A stretch of 64,000 nucleotides of DNA from Septoria linicola. Lineage: Eukaryota; Ascomycota; Dothideomycetes; Mycosphaerellales; Mycosphaerellaceae. Positions 42,835-53,178 of the stretch are shown in pieces. The notes beneath the pieces are model-generated. The model searched no databases, was not told where the DNA came from, and saw only the letters and a list, made by a program, of their open reading frames with translations. Position 1 is the first letter of the stretch; every line of letters begins with the position of its first letter. The translations under genes and the position numbers were made by a program. Location: the NCBI GenBank assembly GCA_024114885.1, contig CP099419.1, positions 4,340,001 through 4,404,000 on the forward strand, given 5' to 3'.

Positions 42835-44190
42835 CTCAATGTTGTCCTCCATCCTTCTCCATTTTCAAACCACCTACAATACGCCCTGCGCCGGCGTCGA
42901 CATGCAGAAACTATCGTCACGAATATCTCTTCATTTCCGGCGGAACTATATTTGCAGGACATTGCAAGCGGGCGTTCAGCGGAGTTAGGCGGCGCTTGAA
43001 TATCAACAGCGCAGCTCGAATGCGGCAGATTCTTATCGGGGAGGCTCCAAGTTACTGGACATTGCTTGTGTGCTATGATATACTGGTACTGGCATATTTT
43101 GCCACAGCTCACGCTCAACAGAGGGGCCAATAGCATTGTATTCTTGTCATGGAAGATCAAGGAGAAAAGCTGGTCTTTGGTGTCCCGAGCAGGTGCGCGC
43201 TCCTGCTTCATGTTTGGTTTGAGTGGGGTGAGCCACGCTACGCGATCTTGCCCAGCACTGCGATTGAAAATTCCCATGAGATGCAGCTTGTCTAGCATTA
43301 GTCCGCAGTGCTTCACACAGTCGGTTCGTCGGGGTCAGGCTTCGGAGCAGTTCTCGGTGGACGGCAGAACCCAGAGGTGATGTCTTATGCTCGTCAAAAG
43401 AAGCATAGCGAGGTCTTGTAAGATCTATTGTTCAAATGATTGGATAATTCAACCGACCCACGATCACGGACCGCGTTATGTGCGTGAACATTCATGGGAG
43501 ATCATCTGTCTCGTCTCGCCTCTTGAAAGGTCAAACGCAGCATGAATGTCAACGGTGTGGTTGATGGACAGCAGGGATAGTGGCTCATTGCGCCAAGGAC
43601 GGCCTGCACTCCCACCTTCACTTTCACGTCACATCCTGTGCATCCATTACATACGTCCTCGACACAATGTGCATCAACAGTCGGCCTGGACGCGAGATTC
43701 GAACGCGTTTGCAACACTCGAAACACGCGTGCATCATGGCTCAATTTGTGGCTGCAGACAACCCTGTCCGCCATCCAATATCCGCCCTTGCTGCATGGGC
43801 AGATGCATTCACTATGGCGAATGCGTACACACAGGTGAATGGGGAGAGACCCTCACAACAAAAAGCATGCGCTTCCTCGGTGCCACGCATTCTCCTGCAA
43901 GTCTGCGCGCGCTGTAACACCTTCACTTTCGGGCCTGGCTGTCTACGTCGCCTCCCGAGACCTGCATCAAGGTAACACAAAGCTAACGGCAGATACCCAC
44001 GCCATTACAGCGGATCTTAAAGCCGCCAGGACAAGTGGGACATCTGATCTTTCACACGCAAGGCAAGTGGTGATCGCATCTACTTCACCGAGTCTCTCTG
44101 TTTTCCTACACAAAACCGGAGAGGTCGCGCTTCGGCGCACTTTATGTAGTCCAGATACGCTACAGTGCTGCTGCGCTCGAGTCGACAGAC
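42835..44190. other. Intergenic
   Basis: About 1.36 kb between the G-alpha stop and the chitin synthase ATG. Unsupported open frames up to about 210 codons overlap the area on the minus strand (42684-43316) but show no domain. A tRNA-like GATTCGAAC at about 43699 does not fold into a T-arm and was rejected. Confidence 0.45.
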
Positions 44191-46833
44191 ATGGCATCGA
44201 GGATGATTTCGATGCGCGATACCGACAGTGGGATTCCATCGATCACAGAGCCTTGGCCGGCAAAGGATATTGTCTACGTCTCGATAGTCGGCCCCGTGTT
44301 CGCAGCTGCACTTATCGAATGGATCCTCTGGTTGATCGCATTCCTTTACTGCCTCATCAAATGCTTCATCAAGGCCGATGGCACAACAAAATGGTCGATC
44401 CGGATTCTCTCGGTATTGCTCATGGTGTTCTTCACCTGCATGCGTCTAGTATTTCTGCCGATCATGGTGGTCACACTACCACTGCCGGCTCAGGTCGTGC
44501 AATACTTTCCAACAGATATGGTAAGTGTCCTTCAATGGTTCGCATTCTGGTCGTTCGCAGGTCTCCTTACAGTCCCCTGGTTGTTCTGTGTTTACCAGCT
44601 GGTAACCCACAATATCGGAAGACAGAAGCGAATCAAGACAGTGCTGGATGAGCACTCTGCGCCAAAAGTGGTTATCGTCATGCCTTGTTATAACGAGAAA
44701 CCAGAAGTCCTGCTCAGAACGGTGGATTCGATCGTGGACTGCGAGTATCCGCCTTCGTGCATGCACATCTTCCTCTCTTTCGATGGCGATAAGGAGAATG
44801 AGCTTTTCCTCAAGACTATCGATTGTCTTGGCGTGCCAATCACACTGGAGCACTATCCGAAGAGTATCGATGTCAAGTATCGGATTTGCAGAATCACTGT
44901 CTCTCGATTTCCACACGGAGGCAAGCGCAGTTGTCAAAAGCGAACCTACCGGCTGATCGACAAAATATACGAGAACTACTTGCGCAGAAACGACAACTTG
45001 TTCATGCTTTTCATCGACTCTGACTGTATTCTCGACAAGTACTGTATCCAGAACTTCATGTACGAGATGGAGCTCAAGCCCGGCAGCAAGCACAACAAAC
45101 TGGCCATGACGGGAGTCATTACATCCACAACACAGAAGAACTCCCTCATTACAGTGGTTCAAGATATGGAGTACATCCACGGACAACTTTTCGAGCGCTC
45201 CGTGGAGAGTGGGTGTGGTGCCGTTACCTGCCTTCCTGGGGCGCTTACGATTTTGCGGTTCTCAGCATTTCGGCAGATGGCGAAGTACTACTTTGCAGAA
45301 AAGGCAGAGCAATGTGACGACATGTTTGACTATGGCAAGATGCACCTCGGAGAAGACAGATGGCTTACACATTTGTTCATGATTGGAGCAACCGAGCGAT
45401 ATCAGATCCAGATGAACACCAGTGCATTCTGCAAGACAGAGGCAGTGGAGAGCTATAGGAGCTTATTGAAGCAGCGTCGACGATGGTTTCTGGGATTCAT
45501 CACCAATGAGGCGTGCATGCTTACTGATATACGACTCTGGAAGCGCTACCCACTGCTGCTGCTCATTCGACTGGCACAGAACACGATCCGAACCACAGCC
45601 TTGCTCTTCTTCATCATGGTGATCTCCTTGATCAGCACCTCGCAAAAGATTGCAAACCTTCCCGTTGGCTTCATAGCCGTGTCACTTGGGTTGAACTGGA
45701 TTTTGATGCTGTACTTTGGCGCCAAGCTTGGGAGGTACAAGATCATGCTGTATCCGTTGATGTTCGTCGTCAACCCTTTCTTTAATTGGCTGTATATGGT
45801 GTACGGTATCTGTACAGCATACGAGAGAACGTGGGGCGGGCCACGGGCGGACGCAGTGGCGGCGAATGAGCAAATCACTCCTGAGCAGGCCGTTGCAAAA
45901 GCCATCGCTAGCGGAGACGAGCTCAACATCAAGCCAGAGACTTTTCGGTCGAACGCAGAAAGCCGTCCACCGTTACTGCCTTCGAATTCACTCGACGGTC
46001 GTTTTGCTCCAGCTGAGGAGATCTCTGGAGGCTTCTACAGGCAGGTCAATCAGTCCTCGAATGCATGCCGCACCACGACACCAAGAGAGCAAGAGGGCAT
46101 GGTGTCCTCTCTCGGTGGCCGAGATCGATCGCAAGATTCCTACTCATCTGAGTGGAGCTCCAGGGACTCCCGCAACTCATTGGCCATGCCTCGCAGGGTA
46201 GAAAGTATCGTCGGGCCGGAAATCACAGCAGCATATCATCAGAGACAGATGCAACAGCGCCCAGCCGGCGGAGCTTTTTTCGAATCAGGTTTGTATGACA
46301 CAGAAGCGGAGCTGTGTGTTGAGCTGGAGAAGAGATCTGTAAGCTTGGAACAACCACGGCAAGCTGCAGCTCGATCAGTATCCGTAGAGAGCAGTCGGAC
46401 AGAAGACTCAGTAGAGATGCACTTCACACCTGTGGAACGCCTTGCACTACCAACATACGGGCTGCCATCTACGCCGATCTCGCCTGTCGCCAGGAAACCA
46501 ACGACTTCAAAAGACGCTTCACCAACGCGTAGCCCTTCGCCTAATGGTGGCATGGCACTTCCCGTGCCAACTCATCAGCCCGCTGGACGATCAGCTAGCG
46601 CCGTGCGGATCGGAAAGAGTCCCTTGACCCGCAAGAGCTTCACCAGACTGGCGACAGATGATGCGCCAGCGACTGCTGGGTCAGCGACCGAAGTGGAGGT
46701 GAGAGTACCGAGGCGAGCATCTATCGATGAAGAAAGCACACGAGGTCGGCGGCGCAGGACTAGTGTAGGTGTTGATGGTCGAAGGCGGTTGAGCAAGCAG
46801 CCTCGCGACAGTCGTTCGAATAGCAGAGCCTGA
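44191..46833 (+). CDS. Chitin synthase, class VI/VII type without myosin domain
   Basis: Processive GT2 enzyme polymerising UDP-GlcNAc into chitin at the plasma membrane, 880 residues, single exon. Two or three membrane spans lie at about 28-60, 68-97 and 115-138. The catalytic core follows: VVIVMPCYNEKPEVLL, DGD near 198, DSDC at 276-279, EDRWL at 388-392 and QRRRW at 428-432. Another membrane cluster lies at about 450-555. The tail from about 560 to 880 is Ser/Arg/Pro-rich and disordered with many possible phosphosites. There is no myosin motor and no cytochrome b5-like domain, so it is not class V. The compact architecture resembles the ChsD-like proteins called class VI or VII in different nomenclatures. 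The long tail is unusual for such a short enzyme. Confidence 0.9.
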   Translation: MASRMISMRDTDSGIPSITEPWPAKDIVYVSIVGPVFAAALIEWILWLIAFLYCLIKCFIKADGTTKWSIRILSVLLMVFFTCMRLVFLPIMVVTLPLPAQVVQYFPTDMVSVLQWFAFWSFAGLLTVPWLFCVYQLVTHNIGRQKRIKTVLDEHSAPKVVIVMPCYNEKPEVLLRTVDSIVDCEYPPSCMHIFLSFDGDKENELFLKTIDCLGVPITLEHYPKSIDVKYRICRITVSRFPHGGKRSCQKRTYRLIDKIYENYLRRNDNLFMLFIDSDCILDKYCIQNFMYEMELKPGSKHNKLAMTGVITSTTQKNSLITVVQDMEYIHGQLFERSVESGCGAVTCLPGALTILRFSAFRQMAKYYFAEKAEQCDDMFDYGKMHLGEDRWLTHLFMIGATERYQIQMNTSAFCKTEAVESYRSLLKQRRRWFLGFITNEACMLTDIRLWKRYPLLLLIRLAQNTIRTTALLFFIMVISLISTSQKIANLPVGFIAVSLGLNWILMLYFGAKLGRYKIMLYPLMFVVNPFFNWLYMVYGICTAYERTWGGPRADAVAANEQITPEQAVAKAIASGDELNIKPETFRSNAESRPPLLPSNSLDGRFAPAEEISGGFYRQVNQSSNACRTTTPREQEGMVSSLGGRDRSQDSYSSEWSSRDSRNSLAMPRRVESIVGPEITAAYHQRQMQQRPAGGAFFESGLYDTEAELCVELEKRSVSLEQPRQAAARSVSVESSRTEDSVEMHFTPVERLALPTYGLPSTPISPVARKPTTSKDASPTRSPSPNGGMALPVPTHQPAGRSASAVRIGKSPLTRKSFTRLATDDAPATAGSATEVEVRVPRRASIDEESTRGRRRRTSVGVDGRRRLSKQPRDSRSNSRA

Positions 46834-47628
46834 GCGCGTTGGGAAGACCTTCGAGGCGGTGAATGGGTGGTAGAAAAAGGTATGTACAGGCGTCAGGACT
46901 CGGGAAATTAGACGTGTGGGTGCTGCTTGTTTTGGCATTGCATTGGCGTGGGAGCTACTGTTTTCAGAGCATTATGAGCTATGAGGTATGACTTATGATT
47001 GATCAGAGGCTCAGTCCGTATGTTGCTGTGCCATCAGCTGGCCAGGTCAAAGTCCTACTGACAAAGACCTCGGAAGCGCTTGTCCCAAAAGGAACATGGA
47101 GACAAAGTAGGTGCCCCGCTGTGCTGGTTCTAGGGATACCCTAACTATATACTCGTGTTTACAGACAACTATTGCAACAACATGTTAATGCACAAGTAAA
47201 TCGCACGAGATTATGCTCGCTGTCGTCCGTAGAGCATTGGACCGCCTCATGCTAACCCTGGACTTCTCACATGTCGTTTGCACACGCCCCTGTCAACCAC
47301 CAACAATGCATACCACGTATGCACACAAGACCTGTTTCAATCAACCTCTCCACGGTCCTAGAGATTCTTCTCAATCGATACGGTCAGCCCGAGTTCAATA
47401 TAGACATGTCCTAGCATATAAAGGCTACATAGGGTGAGCCAGGAAAGATCTCGTACATGAACGAGCGACAGTATAAACGCTACTTCCTTTACCACTTTCG
47501 CTTCACTTCATCTCATCCAACACTCCCATCAGTCTGAAAGAAATTCTTGTGCAATGCAATCCCAGCCAGTTCTATCTCTCCATCTCCACAACAACCCACC
47601 TCCACTATCTATCTATAACCCATCCACC
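46834..47628. other. Intergenic with TATA-like elements near 47415 and 47470
   Basis: About 800 bp between the chitin synthase stop and the small secreted protein gene. CATATAAAGG at about 47413-47422 and AGTATAAACG at about 47469-47478 lie about 215 and 160 bp upstream of the ATG and could be TATA boxes. The leader is C/T-rich, as in many expressed fungal genes. Confidence 0.45.
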
Positions 47629-47885
47629 ATGCTCCCCAAACCCTCCATCATCCTCCTCCTCCTCTCCACAGCACTCAGCCTCGCAAGTGCCGACAATTGT
47701 CGACAGAAGTGGGATTCTTGCAAGTATGCTTGCGGTTGGGTATGACCTCTCCACAGTCTCGTTGCAAGAATCGACCCAGAAGGCTAAATCGCTACGCACA
47801 GGGAGATCCGCAGTGCATTCAAAAGTGCGAGGCGCAGCACGATTGCTGCGCACGGCCTTGGTCTCCGGAGTGTCATTCGTGGTAG
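47629..47885 (+). CDS. Small secreted cysteine-rich protein
   Basis: Proposed exons 47629-47739 and 47802-47885 with a 62 bp intron (GTATGA...CACAG) encode 64 residues. The first 21 residues are a clear signal peptide: a basic start, a Leu-rich core and an ALSLASA cleavage region. The mature part of 43 residues has eight cysteines spaced C-x6-C-x3-C-x6-C-x3-C-x5-CC-x7-C, so C-x6-C-x3-C occurs twice in a row. An even cysteine number, small size and a signal peptide fit a disulfide-stabilised secreted protein, such as a candidate effector or antimicrobial. The paired CxxxC spacing recalls alpha-hairpinins, but this is only suggestive. I do not recognise a named family. Confidence 0.75.
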
Positions 47886-48170
47886 AGAGGGAGAGGAAGT
47901 GGCGGAGCGTCAGAGGATCGTGAGTATTGCGAGTGCATGGAACTTTTGTGATGGTGCTGGGTAGAGTATATGTGGGGATGGAAAGGAAGATGGGAGCGTG
48001 CTGGCGGATGAGACATGAAGTGCATTGCTGAAGACGACAGGCGAACACAATGAAGCTGATTAAACAAGTTGTATACCCACCTGCGCCCAAACGCTCATTG
48101 TCCCTTAACATGACTTTTTGGTAGTCTTCCTTGAAACACAGATGCCGCGTTACCCATTCCTGACTCAAGC

Positions 48171-51100
48171 TTAGTTAATGTCGAACAACGGCTTCAAATG
48201 CTTCGCGATCAAGTTCCACTCATCCTTGCTCATCTCGTCCTTGTAGAATTCCTTTAGCGTGTCGATCGACGCTCGCGAGATGTACGAGTAGAGTGTGTCT
48301 TTCTCTTCAAGTTGTCGTCCGTAGCCAGGTTGATTGCTGCCTTCGATCTTGATGGCGACGGAAGGTTGGCCCTTTTTGCAAATGTCGAGTTGTTTGTGGT
48401 CGCGCTCGATGGAGACGACTCTGCCGAGGGAGAAAATGTCTTTGACGCCAGTAACGGGGTTTTGTTTGACCACAGCGAGGGGTGTGTGGAGGCGAAGGTT
48501 GCCTTCGGCGACATCGATACCGATGACGATGGGGTCTTTCTTGTTGAAGACTGCGACAGGCTTGAGCACACAAGGGAAGACGGCGAGCATTTTGCTTTCT
48601 TCCTTCTTTTGTGCTGCGAGCTTCTTCATGTGATCTGTGAAATTGTCGAAGAGATGGTAGATAATGTCTGCCATGAAGATCTTGACGCCCATTTGCTCGG
48701 CCATTTCGTGTGCGTCCTTGTCGACCTTAACATCGAAGCACAGTATGACGGCGTACTCCTTGGCCTTCTCCAACATGGTCGATGCGGTAATGACATCGCG
48801 CTTGTGTACAGGTCCGATCGAGATGTTGGCCACGGGAATCTTGGACACGCGCAAGAACTCGAGCAAGGCCTCAAGAGATCCAAGAGTCGATGCTTGCACA
48901 GTGACACCACGACCAGTCTTGGAGATACGGGACATGAGGTTCTCAAGATCTCCCATGACCTCTTCTTCAAGATCGTCCTGCTCATCCTCATCATTCTTGT
49001 CCTTCATGACGAGCAGACGAGAACCGGCGATAGCGGTGTCGAGACCATTGGCAGCAATCTTGACACCGATAGCTGCCTTGACTTGCTTGTTGTGTACATA
49101 CTGCGACTTGATACGCAACTCCTTCATCTCAGCTGGAGTGAGGAGTGCTCGGATATCCGTGCAAATTGGTCCATCAGTACCACAGAGCACGATTCTATCT
49201 CCCTCGTTGAGGATACCGTTCGACAGGACCACATCGATTGTAGTACCAAGACCCTCGATGACTTTGACTTCGAGAATCGTGGCTTCCACTTCGGTAAGGT
49301 ACATGAGTTGCTTGGTCATACGCTCCTGAGTCAATGTGATAAGGAGCTTCAGCATGTCTGGAATACCTTCACCAGTGTGGGCGGAAGTTGGCACGAGCGA
49401 AACAAACTTGGCCATCGACTTGTTCTCGTAGAAGAGCTCAGCGTTGAAACCTTGCTCGGCGAATGCAAGCTTAGTCTTCTCCAATCGATCAGCGAACTCA
49501 CCCTGCACGCTGCTCTTCTGCGAAGCGAGCGAGGCTCGGAAGCCGTTGTTTGGGATCGACTTCCAGCCGTAGAGACGATCAATCTTGTTCAGTGCAACGA
49601 TGAAAGGAGTCTTCCGGTCGCGTAGCAATTTCATCGACTCCAGTGTTTGAGGTTCGAGACCATGCATGATGTCGACCACGAGGATAGCAATGTTACATAG
49701 CGAAGATCCACGGGAACGGAGGTTAGTGAAAGACTCGTGCCCGGGGGTATCGATGACCAGAAGACCGGGTACCTTGAACTCGAAAGCGCCATCCTGGTTG
49801 ACAATGTCGGTCTTCTTCTGCAGAGCCTCGACTGGGAAGTAAGTGGCACCAATCTGCTGCGTAATACCTCCAGCTTCGCCCTCCTGAACGTTGGTCTGTC
49901 GGACCTTGTCCAGCAGCTTAGTCTTTCCAGTATCGACGTGTCCAAGAATACAGCAAATGGGCGATCGAAGGTTGTCTTTGGATCCGGCAGCAAGGGCAGC
50001 CTCGCGTTCCTTCTCTCGCTTCTCCTGGGCCTGCTTTCGCCTTTGCTCAGCTTGTCGCTTGGCTGCAGTCATAGCTTCATCCTCAGAAGAATCCTCGTCA
50101 GAGTCCGAGTCTTCCTCTTCCGAGCTCGATTCATCTTCATTGCCGTTGGTCTTGCTGTCGACCGCCTTTCCGTTCGTAGCAGGCGTTTCCTTCTCGTCAC
50201 CAGATTCAGCGTCCCAGCTATCCTTGACCCCGTCTTCCTCAGCCTCAGCCATAGCTTCCCAGTCTTCGAGCTCGTCCTCCTCCTCGCCCTTCTTGGCTTC
50301 AGCGTCGCGTTTGGCCTTCTCAGCCTCTACGGAAAGCTTCTTCTCCTGTTCTTCTCGCAATCTGACCTCTTCCAACTTCTTGCGAGTCTCCTCTGCCTCG
50401 CGGGCTTGCTCGGCCTTCTTACGCTCTTCGGCCTCTTTACGTGGGTTCTTTTTGCGCTGGTCTTTGATAGATGGCTTCTTAACCTCTGCGTCGCCCTCGA
50501 GCGCTGCAACCTTGACGCCAGATTCCAGCATCTGCTGTAGCCGCTCCTTCTGGCGGGCTTCTTCTTTCCGTTGCTTCTCCGTCTTGTATGTGCCAGCCTT
50601 CTTCGCCTCCTCAATCTTTGCCTTCTCCTTGGCCTTCTTCGCTGCCTTGGCTTCCTGTGCTGCCTTCTCCTCTTCCTCGAGCCGCTTCCGCTCATCCTCA
50701 TCGCGCTTCGCAAGCTCCTCCCGCTCACGTCTCTCTTCCTCCTGCTGCTTGCGAAGTTCCTCTTGTTGCTTCTGTAGTGCTGCAAGGGCTGGGCTCAGCT
50801 TCTTCTTCTTGCCACCTATAGCTGGAGGCTCGAGTGTAGCGGCAGCTGGAGCAGCCTCTTCCTTCTTCTCTTCCTGCTTAGCTGGCGCTGGAGTAGACTT
50901 CTTCTTTGCGGCAGCCTGCTCTTTCTTACGAGCCTTCTCACGCTCCTTCTTCTCATTCTCCTTCTGCGCCTTGGTCTTCACGCCGCCGCCCTCATCATCA
51001 TCGTCTGCTGGCTCAGGCTCAGCCTTCTTCTGCTGTGCACCCTTGCCACCCTTCTTGCCCTTGGCTGGCTGCGCAAAGACATCCTCATCGTCCATCGTGG

Positions 51101-51401
51101 CTTCCTCTGGCGCCTTGGCCGCGAGATCGACAGCTGGTGCAGAAGGAACACCATCGCCGTCCTGGTTGGGATCCTCGCCTTCAAGAAAATCGTTGTCGGC
51201 CACCTTGCCCTTTTTCTTTCGCTTTTCGCGGTTCTTCTTGAGCATCGCCATGAACCCGCCACCGCCGGACTCTTCCTCCTCTGCTGCAGCGTCGGCAGCT
51301 TTGGCTTCTTGCTCTGCCTGAGCTATTGGGTCGGCGCTCTCACCGAGACCTTCGTCCCAATCATCGCCGCCCTTCTTGCCCTTCTTTCCCTTTGGCGCCA
51401 T
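48171..51401 (-). CDS. FUN12: Translation initiation factor eIF5B
   Basis: GTPase promoting ribosomal subunit joining, the eukaryotic IF2 homologue, 1076 residues in one exon. The first 480 or so residues are extremely charged: Lys/Glu/Ala repeats with basic runs such as KGKKGKKGG at the start and an acidic ESSSEEEDSDSDEDSSEDE near 430. The G domain follows: GHVDTGKTKLLDK near 487-499 (G1), GGITQQIGATYF (switch I), DTPGHESFTNLRSRG (G3) and NKID (G4). Domains II-IV continue to the end, with the conserved C-terminal helix DEWNLIAKHLKPLF as in the family. Length is near the yeast factor (1002). Codon bias opens long antisense frames over this gene, which I reject as genes. Confidence 0.96.
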   Translation of the reverse strand: MAPKGKKGKKGGDDWDEGLGESADPIAQAEQEAKAADAAAEEEESGGGGFMAMLKKNREKRKKKGKVADNDFLEGEDPNQDGDGVPSAPAVDLAAKAPEEATMDDEDVFAQPAKGKKGGKGAQQKKAEPEPADDDDEGGGVKTKAQKENEKKEREKARKKEQAAAKKKSTPAPAKQEEKKEEAAPAAATLEPPAIGGKKKKLSPALAALQKQQEELRKQQEEERREREELAKRDEDERKRLEEEEKAAQEAKAAKKAKEKAKIEEAKKAGTYKTEKQRKEEARQKERLQQMLESGVKVAALEGDAEVKKPSIKDQRKKNPRKEAEERKKAEQAREAEETRKKLEEVRLREEQEKKLSVEAEKAKRDAEAKKGEEEDELEDWEAMAEAEEDGVKDSWDAESGDEKETPATNGKAVDSKTNGNEDESSSEEEDSDSDEDSSEDEAMTAAKRQAEQRRKQAQEKREKEREAALAAGSKDNLRSPICCILGHVDTGKTKLLDKVRQTNVQEGEAGGITQQIGATYFPVEALQKKTDIVNQDGAFEFKVPGLLVIDTPGHESFTNLRSRGSSLCNIAILVVDIMHGLEPQTLESMKLLRDRKTPFIVALNKIDRLYGWKSIPNNGFRASLASQKSSVQGEFADRLEKTKLAFAEQGFNAELFYENKSMAKFVSLVPTSAHTGEGIPDMLKLLITLTQERMTKQLMYLTEVEATILEVKVIEGLGTTIDVVLSNGILNEGDRIVLCGTDGPICTDIRALLTPAEMKELRIKSQYVHNKQVKAAIGVKIAANGLDTAIAGSRLLVMKDKNDEDEQDDLEEEVMGDLENLMSRISKTGRGVTVQASTLGSLEALLEFLRVSKIPVANISIGPVHKRDVITASTMLEKAKEYAVILCFDVKVDKDAHEMAEQMGVKIFMADIIYHLFDNFTDHMKKLAAQKKEESKMLAVFPCVLKPVAVFNKKDPIVIGIDVAEGNLRLHTPLAVVKQNPVTGVKDIFSLGRVVSIERDHKQLDICKKGQPSVAIKIEGSNQPGYGRQLEEKDTLYSYISRASIDTLKEFYKDEMSKDEWNLIAKHLKPLFDIN

Positions 51402-51881
51402 CTTGGAGATTTTACCAGTTATCAGGAAAAGTGAAGTATGTTGTGCGTGGTAGACGGCAATCTAAAAAAGTGGCAATCCAAGGTGGGGAGGGGAATTCAG
51501 CGGGAGTGCTTTGGCTCCTGCGAACTCGGGAGGTGGGTCGCTGTCAAGCAAATATGCTTGTGCTCGCATGCTACAGTACTGTCTATATACGTCGTGACCG
51601 CAGTCAAGTGATGCAGCAATACTGGCATTTGCTTTCTGCCGCTGGTGATGTCGAAAAACGTTCAGTGGGTCAAACTTCGTGGTGGGGGTTCTGTGAGCCA
51701 CAATATCACAATATAAGAGTACCCTCATAATATTTATCTTTATGCAAAGGGAAACATCTGTAGCAAAATTGGATGGAAATTTAAGCAGGACAGCAGGCTC
51801 GTGAGAGAATTCGCTCATGCAGCTCATCGGCCTCAAGATCATGTCATGCAAATAATTCGTCTAGCATACTGCTACTATCGC
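51402..51881. other. Intergenic
   Basis: About 480 bp between the eIF5B start and the Yip1-family stop, both on the minus strand. No gene is evident. The eIF5B promoter should be here. Confidence 0.4.
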
Positions 51882-52940
51882 TTACGCTCGAAAGAACATT
51901 CGGACTACCTGCTCTGCCGCATCTCCTGCAGCAGCATCGCCGCCTTCCTTGGGCTTGTCCCCAGCGTTTGAGACTGGGCTGCCATGCGCAAAGAAAAGGA
52001 TCTTGATTGCGATAGCGAAGCCAGCATGAAGCGCCAAGACCACTATAAGTAAGACCTTCGACCTCTTCGCATCGATCGCAGACACGATGGGATACAAGTT
52101 CCTCGTCAGAAATACGGCCGAGAATGCCAGTCCAACAGCAGTGAAGGCGTAGTTGAGAGCTGCATTCCACATTAGTACATGTCTCTTGTCGCATGACCAG
52201 TTTCGACTCACCTGTTAGAGGACTCCAGCTGACGAGCGCAACCACAATCCAAATGAGATTGCTGTAACCGTAGAGAGCCCAGCATTCCAATAGATTCGCA
52301 CTTTCGCTCCCACTCCACTTGAGCACAGCCCACAGACCCAGCGGCACGAAGATCGTATATCCGTAAACCAACCCTGCAGCACCTGACAACAACCGGAAGT
52401 CGTACGCGAAGTGTCCTTTGCCCTGATATGCCAAATACTGACTGATTGTGCCTGTGAGGAAGAGGATCACAACCACGGTCGTTGCGATCCAGAAAGGTCC
52501 GTAAAGGTCTGGGTTACCCTCGAGGACATCGAGGAAGTTTGTACGCGGGTAGAGAGCACTACGACAACGGTGAAGGACAGACGTTGTGTCTACGTCGAAG
52601 AATTGTTGGTAAAATTGGATCGACCAGAGATAGCGTTTCGAGGAGGATGGTCCAGTGTTGGAGGAGGAAGGGAATGCGCCAGTCTGGCTGGCATCGGGCT
52701 GGATCTTGTTGCGCGAGTTCGTGTTCTGGTCAAAGGCTATGTATTTGATTAGTCCAGTATTATCATGCGCGGCGCACTATGGGAGCCATACTGGAGTTGT
52801 GGAATTCGAGATCATCGTTCAGGTCAGTGTGGCCCAGATCCCCCTATGTTCGGTCAGCGCTGTCTATGTCATCGCTAGATAATATGTCATACCTCTGCAT
52901 CGACGTCAACGACCACATCATACCCTCCGCGATTTGCCAT
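51882..52940 (-). CDS. Yip1-domain Golgi membrane protein, YIPF1/2 (Yip5) type
   Basis: Proposed exons in transcript order: 52940-52893, 52843-52792, 52736-52212 and 52159-51882, giving 300 residues. The N-terminal cytosolic part starts MANRGGYDVVVDVDAEGD. It leads into LWSIQFYQQFFDVDTTSVLHRCRSALYP and NPDLYGPFWIATT, the hallmark of YIPF1/2, where DLYGPFWI marks entry to the first span. Five hydrophobic segments follow (VVILFLTGTISQYLAY, LLSGAAGLVYGYTIFVPLGLWAVL, GYSNLIWIVVALVSW, LNYAFTAVGLAFSAVFL, VLLIVVLALHAGFAIAIKILFF). These proteins act with Rab GTPases in Golgi trafficking. The last 35 residues are Ala/Gly-rich and acidic. Introns are short and splice cleanly. Confidence 0.87.
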
Positions 52941-53178
52941 GGCGCCTGTTGCGAGGTATTCGGGAAGTTAGTGATTGCCTTGAAGAGGACAGCTGCAAGC
53001 TCGCACGCGTTGATTACTAAGCCGATCGTCCCTTCTCCTCGACTATAAAATCCACCCAGTGACTGCACCGCACGACATCGCGTAGCGATATTGTGCATCT
53101 GTCAACGCACAATATAGTCTCAAGAGCACCCCACCGAGGTGAACTACCTGCTACAGTCGAACTTACTACTATCAGGAG

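Noticed and set aside
43660..43740. tRNA-like GATTCGAAC sequence
   Set aside because: The minus-strand reading would place TTCGAAT as a T-loop, but flanking bases do not form a five-base-pair T-stem and no anticodon arm is found.
48312..51321. 437- and 476-codon frames antisense to eIF5B
   Set aside because: Mirror images of Lys/Glu-rich and highly biased codons in eIF5B, giving Ser/Leu/Phe-rich nonsense protein without domains.
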